A stretch of 64,000 nt of DNA from Phaseolus vulgaris (lineage: Eukaryota; Streptophyta; Magnoliopsida; Fabales; Fabaceae). The DNA is taken from NCBI RefSeq assembly GCF_000499845.2, contig NC_023750.2:10468653-10532652 (forward strand). The letters run 5' to 3'. Made by a program: the position numbers and the translations under genes. Below are positions 56,265 to 64,000 of the stretch, piece after piece. The stretch's first letter is position 1. Every line of letters begins with the position of its first letter. The notes under the pieces are model-generated. The model searched no databases, was not told the DNA's origin, and saw nothing but the letters and a program-made list of their open reading frames with translations.

Positions 56265-56837
56265 TGTATTGGCTAGGAGTGCTTGGGACCTTGGTCTAAG
56301 CGTTTAGGTCAGCTCAGTTTTTGGGCAAGTATGGTCCCAAAGGGTAGGCCATGAGCTCAACCTAGATGTTGCTAGACAACTCGAAAAAGATAATTAAAAT
56401 AGAAGGAATAATGTGATTGTTTATAATACATACGCTAATTAAATACCAATAAAAGTTGTTGGGAATAAAGTAGTTAGCACCAGAGAATAAAGGTGCACGT
56501 AAACAGTATGTTTTTCTGTTATGATTATATGCTTTTTGTTGAGATTATATTCTCCTTGTTGAAATATTGCTCTGTTGAGATTGGAGAAAACCGTTGAAGG
56601 GATATCTATAAAAGGGGCTTGAAACCCCAAGTAAAGGTGTGTTGTTTCTGACATACTTGAGACTGAAACTGATTTGATATTTTTGAATACTCTCACTGAC
56701 TTGATCGTCGGAGTGTGATCAACAGGTAGAGCCTCCTTTGTCCCAGTGGAGCACCAAGTACCTTGAAACACTAATTGGAGACAAATCAGAAAAAGAGCTT
56801 GCCCATTCAATCCATCCGAGGTCGACCGATGAGAACA
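56265..56837 (+). repeat. Gy4 3' LTR (573 bp)
   Basis: TGTATTGGCTAGG to GAGAACA after the polypurine tract GAGCTTGGGGGGGCTTT. TATAAAAG at 56607-56614. Followed by the target duplication ATAGG (56838-56842). Confidence 0.93.
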
Positions 56838-59108
56838 ATAGGTAATTCGGATCAATCCTGGGCACGTCGGCTGACGACCATGCAAAAACATTCATGTTCC
56901 TGGAAATCACTTATGTTATCTTTTCCTCCACCTCTTTGGGAAATGAAGCTCCGAGCTTGAACTTCTTCCCATTTATCTCTATTTCTCTAACCTCCCTAGC
57001 TGGTCTCCTTCCCCATGGGGGACGTGATTTATCTCAATTGCAGGTTCTCCGTGAGTGGTAGCCACCATATACGTACCTCTTTTGTTCCTCAGGCTACTTT
57101 CGTAGCACTTCCGAGCTATATTCTGGTCTACTTTCATAATGATGACTTTCCCTTCTGGCGAGGGTAGTTTTACTTTCATATGATAGGATGAGGGGACCGT
57201 TTTCAGTTGGTTCAGGGATGGACGCCCTAAGAGCAGGTTATATAAAGAGGGTGCATTAACTACAATGTACCTTATCACAATGGTCGCAGCTGCATGCTCA
57301 TCCAAAAGGTTGTTCGGAGGTCAGCGTACCCTCAAACCTCCACTTGATCGCTTGTGAACCCTACCAAGCAACCCTCATAAGGTCATAGCTGGTCCAATGG
57401 GATATGTAATCCCAGGAACGTCTCCCAATACATCACATCGGTCGAGCTCCCCTGATCCACAAGGATTCTATGCACAATTTGACTCATGGTGATGATCGAC
57501 ATGACAATAGGGTTGTCCTCGTGAGGAAACACGTCCTCAGAGTCTGAGGCTGCAAAACATAGAGAGGGGACCGTGATAGACTCAGACTTCCTGGCTTCCA
57601 CATTTCGGTTGTAAAGTTTTCGGCTAGATGTCGAGGTTCCCCCTCCATAGAATCCTCCAAAAATGGTGTTAAAATCTCCTAGGATCGGTGTCTCGTGGTC
57701 TTTTTCCTTTATTGCGTCTCCCCTCTTTTCTCTTTCCGTATCTTCATCGATACATATGGTTAGATGCCCTTCACTTACCAACTTCTTTAATTGGTAGGCC
57801 AACATGAGGCATTTTTTGGTGTCGTGACCTCGAGCGCGGTTGAACTCGCATCAGTCGTCTCTTTGTCCGTCCAACACTCGGTCTGTCCTCTTTGAAAAAG
57901 CAACCTTTTTGCCACACTTTCTTTGGTGATGAGGGATTTGTATGAAACTCAAAACCTCGGCTTGGGTACCTCTCCCTTTGTTCCTTCTTTGGTGTCACCT
58001 TTTCTCACTACGTAAGGGATGTATCTCTGGTTGTAGCGCCGATTCATGGATGTATCGGTATTCCTTGAGCGATGGTCTCGCCCGTTCTCCTTGTACCTCC
58101 CCCTGCTTGGGCTGTCAATTGTTGTTTTTTACTATTACAACCTCCACTACTTCTGTGTGGGAGACAAATTGTTTCCTGACCTCGTCCATGGATTCAACCC
58201 GATTTCGAATGAGGGAGTCACTAAAAGGGCTTGCCCACATGCCTTTTACGAAAGCGGTAACGACCATCTCCTTGTTTGGTGTTGGGAGTTGAACTAAGAA
58301 GGCGTAGTAACGATTTAGATAGTTTTTCAAAGATTCGCCCTCCCTTTGTTTGATATGAAACAGGTTGGGTAGTCGAACGGGGTCGCCTTTGTTGGTTGAG
58401 AACTGCTATTTGAAGATTCGCGAAAACTCTTGGAACGACGTTATATGTCCATCCGGGATGTTGCTAGTGGAAGGTCATTCCCATGAATGTTCCCATGAGC
58501 ATCTTACAACGAATAGCATCTGAACCGCCTGATATGATCATCTGGGTCCTAAACGCCTTTATGTGACTCTTAAGGTCCTCCACTCCTGTAGAAGGAGTCA
58601 TCTTCGGGGTAAGAAATTCCGGCGGGATGGGCCCGTCCATTATTTTCCTAGAGAAAGGCTGAGGATCATCCCTTCAAGACGGATCCGAAGAGTGGACATT
58701 TCACCTTTGTTGTTTGTGCATGGTCCTCCACAACTCTTTATTAGCCTTTTGTAGCTCCTCATTTACCCGTGCAGTTTCTTCCATCATCTTACGGTATGCT
58801 TTTACTTCCCTTAGGAGATGATCTTGGTGGGCTCGGGCTTTCTCTCTCTGCCACTCTTGTTCAGCTCGGGCCTCGTCCCTCAATTGCGCCTGCTCAGCTC
58901 GTGCCTCTTCTCTAAGCCGATCACGCTCGACCCGAGCCTCCTCCCGGAGACGCTCTTGTGCAGTTTGTAATTCTTCTCGAAGGCGGTCTTGCTCCCTACG
59001 ATGATTCTCATTAGCTTGTTGGAGGACTCTCGTCGTCTCCTTAATTTGTTGCAACATGGGGACGTCATCTCCGTCAGGCACCTAAGTTCCTTGTCTCGTG
59101 TTTCTCAT
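56838..59108 (-). pseudogene. Gy3 gag and protease
   Basis: Minus strand from MRNTRQGT at 59108. A stop follows at the ninth codon, then a charged coiled coil of about 110 residues (EELQTAQERLREEARVERD ...). The Gag core is broken by frameshifts (about 58640-58115). A zinc-knuckle-like region is near 57850. The protease active site ILVDQGSSTDVMYW is near 57430-57475, and LLLGRPSLNQLKTVPSSYHMK near 57180-57245. The frame ends at the Gy4 insertion (56842/56838) and continues at 13697. Many stops and shifts. Confidence 0.85.
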
Positions 59109-59166
59109 CTCGTGCATTGGTGTGGATGAACTCGTGTTGGTAGCTAGAGGGATCAATTTTATCTTT

Positions 59167-59184
59167 CCCACGGTGGGCGCCAAA
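59167..59184 (-). promoter_or_regulatory. Gy3 primer binding site
   Basis: Minus strand TTTGGCGCCCACCGTGGG directly after the LTR; same site as Gy6. Confidence 0.85.
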
Positions 59185-59735
59185 TGTTCTTGCTGACTGA
59201 CCTGGGTCGACCAATAATGGTGGTTATTATCTCACTTTGTCTTTGTCGCAAATTCCAACGGAGGGTGCTCCACCTGTTGATTACACTCCGACTATCAAGT
59301 CAGTGAGAGCACTTATATATTAGAATGTAGTGTAAAAAGCCTAGAATCCACTTACCTGGTGGATAGGGTCTCAGGGCCCTTTTATAGTAGTCGTCAAGCA
59401 TTGGTAACTGCATACTTTATCTGTTAACATTCTCCCTTATATTTTGGAGTTATATCTTTATAGAGTATCGTCTCTCACTAGGTCTCTTTTCTTTCTCCTC
59501 TTTCAAACGGCTAACTGAATCAGATAAAATACATCTTTGGTGTTTGGGCCATGTTAATTTTACCAAAAAAGAATGTTCGTTTGGAGATAATGGGTCTTAT
59601 CATATTTGGGCCAATTTCTAGAATTATGGTTTGCTCAACATGTACCACTCTGACTGATCGGCCAGAGACCCATATGTTTGGACTATGGCATAACACGCCT
59701 AATTGGGTCGTAGGCCGAACATGCCGAACAATACA
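59185..59735 (-). repeat. Gy3 5' LTR (551 bp)
   Basis: On the minus strand it starts TGTATTGTTCGG (59735) and ends GCAAGAACA (59185). Its partner LTR is not in the window. Distinct in sequence from the Gy4 LTR but with similar ends. A TATAAAAGG word lies on the minus strand near 59379-59387. Confidence 0.78.
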
Positions 59736-61942
59736 GTTTATAAGAAGGGAACCTTAATTAAACAATGTAGTTATTCTCCTAACCTAGCAACTTTTTCATT
59801 TTCAGCATAAAAAATTAATCAAACCCAGTTATTCGGTTATTTTTATATTTCTTTACAAACTAATTGTAATAATTGTTTACTCGTTCAACATGTTCTTAGT
59901 TATTAACTATCAGAATATATATATACCAAGTTCACAATGGTATCATAGTTAGATAGTGTTTTAAATTGAATTCAATTACATAAAAGAACTTTTTATGGAT
60001 ATCTTATTTAGAGATGATCTTTCTTAAGATATTGTCACTTACTAAATCTGAGTATTCCTTTCAACAAAAATTTAAGTATATATTATAAGGAATTAGATTT
60101 TTTTTTGTTCAACACAATCTCTATTAAAACACAAATAAAGTATAGATTTGGAGTAAAAATGGCTTCCAATGTGCTAACCTTAAACAAAGACACTCTTAAT
60201 ATATAGTTAGCAACTTGGCTTTTGAATGTTGATGGATTAGGTAAGAGAGTGGTCCAAAACAAGATACGAGTCAGAAATTGCTTGCACAAGATCTTCAACT
60301 TGAAATTTTTAAAATGGCATGCTTCCAGCTCCTTCATCTTTGTCCCACCTTTTCTGGTTGTCCACCCACTTTTTTCTTCTTCTTCCTCTTCTTCTAATTG
60401 TCAAGTATCAATGACTTTGTTTACCAATGTCATGAGATTCATGAGATCAATCACACAACCTTTGTCTATGATCAATGTCATCCCCATGACAGGCTAGATA
60501 GATACCAACTTGGATCTTCAAAGGTTAAAATACAAATTAAGTAATGATTGATTAAGAGAAAAGCTTCATGTTATCAATTAATGGTAGATTATTATATGTT
60601 TGAAACTTATTATTATTTAACTACTTTAAGAGTCTTATAAAAAATGTTATAAAATTAGTTAATAATTTAACTTATACTGACAATATTACCAAATTTAAGC
60701 TTTTCAATTACTTTACCTTATTTTAAGTTAATTGTATTTTTATAACATTTGATTTTTATCAAATGTGTACAGGATCACAGAAAGCTATTAGTAGTATTTT
60801 GAATTTATTTGTTTTTTTTAATAAAAACTACATTAAAGCGTAAAATGGACAAAATTAGGTGATTATAATGAAAATTAGTTTTTTCTTAAAGGCTAACTTT
60901 TAGTGCATCCCTTCCGGGACTAATTTTTATTTAAAATATCTTTCATGCCAAGTTTTAATGCTATATTTTAGTGTGCATAAATTAAGGAATATTCAATTAG
61001 TTTAAAATATTAATATATTTATTTAATTAAAATATCCTTATTTCTTATAAGATGTAAATGTAACTTATTTCTTTTGTTGGAGTGTTTAAATAAGTTGTGG
61101 ATAGAAATATATTTGAAAATGAGAGTTGAAATTTGTAAAACATTAGTTAATTTAGAATAAAAAAAGTTAAAACATCAATATATAATTTTATAATAAAGTA
61201 TTGTAATAAGAATTTAATTTTAATTAAAAATATATGTTACACCTGTATTTTATTTCTCTTAAATAGTCTTACATCTTGCACTTTTGTAATAAATTAATCC
61301 CCTAATAAAAAGCAGCTGTGTGAATGAATGAAGAAGGTATTAGTGAGTGGGTAGCTAGTTAATGCTGTCTGCTTCATGCTTAACTTTTAGTTAAACACTG
61401 ACACTGATCAGCCACCAACTAATAAAAGGTACGAAACCCTCTTAATCTTACTCAATTGCTGTTTAATATTAATCTTTATTTGTCTGAAAGCTGACAAAAG
61501 AGATTCATCTACTTGATATTTGATTAATAATTTCTCTCTGCACCTTATTCCCAACCTTAACTAGGACCAGACCTTTAAGGAAAGAAAAACAATACTAGTA
61601 AATGGTAGATGATTGACCTTTCATAAACTATCAAACCAACCCATATCAGCCAGGTGGTGGCATGGTTTTGAAATTTTCAATGATACCTGGATTCAACCAA
61701 TTAAGGAAAGTTGTGAGAAGTTACCTTCTTAATTTAATCAAATACTATATATATATTTGACACATAACTCAGGATGTGACTATGTATCGAACAATTCTTC
61801 AACCTCAAAACATTTTTTATTCTACTTGGTTCGCAATCAATAGGTAGCAATAGGTAAGAAGTTTATGGTTAGAGGAAATGTTTCATGTCTATAAAAAAGG
61901 TTGAGAGACCCATAAAATATATTTTTTAATTTATTTATTCTA

Positions 61943-62084
61943 TATGAGATACAATTTTAAAATTAACTACTAGTTTTATATTATATTATTTAAAAAATAA
62001 AGATATCAAAATATATATTGTATATTATTAATGTTTATGAATAATATAATTTTAGTAGTTAATTTTAAGGTCGTATCCTATGTG
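61943..62084. repeat. Inverted repeat, about 45-bp arms (MITE-like)
   Basis: Left arm 61943-61990 and right arm 62041-62084 are largely complementary (core TTAAAATTAACTACTA), separated by about 50 AT-rich bases. It could be a small foldback transposon remnant; no clear target duplication was identified. Confidence 0.45.
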
Positions 62085-63224
62085 ATTTACAACTTGCTCC
62101 TCAGTTAAATTTACAACATTTTTTATTCTACTTGTCATTCTATTTGACTACTACTTGTTCCACATTTAAATTTAGCTAAGAATTATTTTCTGTTAATGTT
62201 TTAATTTACTTTTTTTGAATTAATCATCTGACTTCATTTTTAAATTTGAATTGTCATTTACTATAACACAATATAAATTTATATTATAATATTTTTTATT
62301 TAATTATCATTATAAAGAGATGCTTTTGGGACATATATTTTTTTATAATTTTATTCAAAATCTAAATTATTTAAATATTAAGGTATATATATCAACATAT
62401 TTTATGGTCTTATAAAATAAAAAAATTTAAACTTATATCTTTAGTTATAATGATGCAATAAAGTTGTCTTAAAAAATTAGTAGTTTTAGAAAATATTATA
62501 AAATCAAGCGTATAATACTTTTGGTAAAAAATATTATTTGGTTTTAAAAGAAAAAATAAATGCTACTAAAAGCTCATTTTACTGTTGCAATAAACCCATC
62601 AAACTATTTTTTAATATAACTCCACTAGAGAGAGAATAGAGAAATTTATTATGCATGATGTAGACCGAGTATTTGAAAACAACCTAACCTATGAACCTCT
62701 ACACTTCACCAGTTAGGAAGGATTTTCTAGCAATGACAAAATCAATTATATCGATATAGTAATCCATTATATGAGATAAACAACACAAAAAACCAAGTGT
62801 AGGAGTATGGGAGATATGCACACTGCTGCCAAAACTTTGGACTGGAGCGGTGTTAACAAGGGATAATGCTTGAAATGGCAGGGACGTTATGCACAATTTT
62901 CTGCTTGCTGTATGGAACTGCTGAAGCTGTTTTCTTTCCCTATTTGATTTTGGGGATGGGAGAAGATCTCTAGATGGAGTAATGCAGTGGATATGGTAAA
63001 ACCATGACAGCAATTGAGTAAAAAGATCAAGATTCAGCAAGTGGTGATATATTCTAACTACATTTATGTTTATTACGAAGTGTACTTTAAGTCTAACTCA
63101 AGTCGAGAGTGACAGTTCGTGTCTGAGATAATATATTATGGTAGTCCAATAACGACCTGATAGTGAGTGGCTTGATAAACCCAACAAACCCTCGAGATAT
63201 GTTCGAAATGATTTTAATACTATA

Positions 63225-63345
63225 TTACGAGATAGACTTTAAATCTAACTCAACTCCATAAAATCGACTCATCTCATTTATATTTGCTTAGCTTATATAA
63301 TATGAAAATTTTTAATCTCTAGTTGGGATTCCAACAATATAACAA
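63225..63345 (+). repeat. Diverged legume-type short repeat
   Basis: GACTTTAAATCTAACTCAAC followed by CGACTCA and, about 80 bases later, CTCTAGTTGGGATTCCAACA. From memory, this order resembles a very common legume short interspersed repeat ending in a TGGGACTTCCAACA-like tail. A similar TTTAAGTCTAACTCAA also occurs at 63087. Confidence 0.35.
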
Positions 63346-64000
63346 TATATATTTGGAGTGGCTTTTGTACATGCAGCAGTAAGAGTGAGTGGATTTTTGT
63401 GTAGTACCAATGTTGGTGGTAGAGATTCTGCATATTGAGTTGGTCTTGGTGCCGATAAACTTGTTTTCCCTTTAATACAAGTTAATGGTGTGATAAGAGA
63501 AACAATTTTTTTTTTATAAAAATTGAAGTATCTTTAAAATATTTAATTTATTTATTATTGATAAAAAAAACATATTTTTAATACATTTTTGTAACTCTCA
63601 TGTAACAAACTAGACAAGTTCTGTCACTTCTTCATATCTCCTTCTAAATACCAAAATTAAACAATTAACAAACATATGAATCTCACGTTTTACGTAAGCA
63701 TTATATGTTGATCTAAATTAAATTTAAACTTTTTAATTAAAGTTTGGAGTTTCATTCTTATAAATAAGTAAAAAATCTTACTATAAGTACCTGATTAAAT
63801 TCCCTGTACGTAGCTGATTAAATGCATATTGTAGACTTAAATAATGATTTACTCTTGATTTGTTAAGAAATACTAAAACAAACAAAAAAACACTATAAGA
63901 TATTAGATACTTAGATATTTTGTCTCACTTCACTTATGATTTATTCAACTTGTTTATTTCAATTTAATTTGGGATTTCTTTTAATTCACACTGCTTCATA

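Larger units (their letters stand above)
13698..56837 (+). mobile_element. Gy4: Tat-lineage element spread over 43 kb by nested insertions
   Basis: The 5' LTR (13698-14271, 574 bp) and 3' LTR (56265-56837, 573 bp) are near-identical and flanked outside by the same 5 bp, ATAGG (13693-13697 and 56838-56842). Recognisable parts in order are 5' LTR, primer site, gag, protease remnant, then after the insertions RNase H, second RNase H, integrase, a 93-bp tandem array, antisense gene remnant and 3' LTR. The stretch from protease to the RT thumb is missing, apparently lost with the insertions between 20705 and 51220. Confidence 0.85.
12497..59735 (-). mobile_element. Gy3: minus-strand Tat-lineage element split by Gy4
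   Basis: The right part (56838-59735) has the 5' LTR, primer site, gag and protease; the left part (12497-13697) has RT and RNase H. The two parts fit together: removing one copy of the 5-bp duplication ATAGG joins the reading frames without loss. The 3' half of Gy3 (second RNase H, integrase, 3' LTR) is not in the window; its frame stops at the Co1 junction at 12496/12497. It is the oldest layer recognisable here. The span includes all DNA inserted later. Confidence 0.8.
59736..64000. other. AT-rich non-coding flank
   Basis: About 4.3 kb without recognisable coding sequence, LTR or RNA gene. Two short ORFs (60222-60497 plus, 62699-63040 minus) have no recognisable domain and no codon structure that stands out. 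A TTCTTCTTC-rich patch lies at about 60371-60398. This is the target DNA into which Gy3 inserted; GTTTA at 59736-59740 would be the duplication. Confidence 0.6.

Noticed and set aside
60222..60497. 91-codon ORF in the right flank
   Set aside because: No domain, low complexity (TTC-rich) and no supporting promoter or splice context.
62699..63040. 113-codon minus-strand ORF in the right flank
   Set aside because: No recognisable domain; size is expected by chance in this length of DNA.

Overview
This is a piece of plant nuclear DNA, almost certainly pericentromeric or other repeat-rich heterochromatin. I infer a dicot, most likely a legume, from the overall look of the repeat families and a diverged tail near 63.3 kb that resembles a common legume short repeat. 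No cellular gene, rRNA or tRNA gene was recognised. About 59.7 kb is a stack of nested LTR retrotransposons; the last 4.3 kb is AT-rich non-coding DNA.

Layout. Gy1 (1-5474), the 3' end of a Ty3/gypsy Tat-lineage element, sits inside the integrase of a related element, Gy2 (5475-11493). Gy2 sits in rearranged copia gag remnants, Co1 (11494-12496). Gy3, a minus-strand Tat-lineage element, is split into 12497-13697 and 56838-59735 by Gy4 (13698-56837). Gy4's ends are 43 kb apart but share the target duplication ATAGG. Inside Gy4 lie: TG1 (15709-20482), a complete gag-only element with target duplication GCTTC; Co2 (20705-26934), a Sirevirus-like copia element on the minus strand; gag and 3'-region pieces of another Gy4-family element (Gy5); two head-to-head 5' LTRs of an Athila-type family (Ath1, Ath2); Gy6 (33889-45256), a nearly full-length sister of Gy1; two more gag-only elements (TG3, and TG4 in opposite orientation); and then the Gy4 RNase H, integrase, tandem repeats and 3' LTR.

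How the genes work together. The Tat-type elements carry, in sense, gag, protease, reverse transcriptase, a decayed classical RNase H, a second archaeal-like RNase H and integrase. Between integrase and 3' LTR come an array of short repeats and then a gene on the opposite strand. In Gy1, Gy2 and Gy6 this antisense gene has the same inferred two-intron structure and the same promoter-like block with invariant 35-bp spacing. In Gy6 it is uninterrupted (815 codons) although Gy6 gag-pol has six in-frame stops. The gag-only elements have LTRs, primer site and one gag ORF but no pol, so they would depend on enzymes supplied by another element.

Most interesting signals: the conserved spliced antisense gene and its promoter-like block; a 16-bp near-palindrome in Co1/Co2 that occurs in pairs exactly 21 bp apart, inside and outside coding sequence; hairpin-forming repeat arrays at a fixed position in three gypsy elements; and gag ORFs that run across the polypurine tract into the 3' LTR. 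All boundaries and splice sites were read by eye; none was computed.
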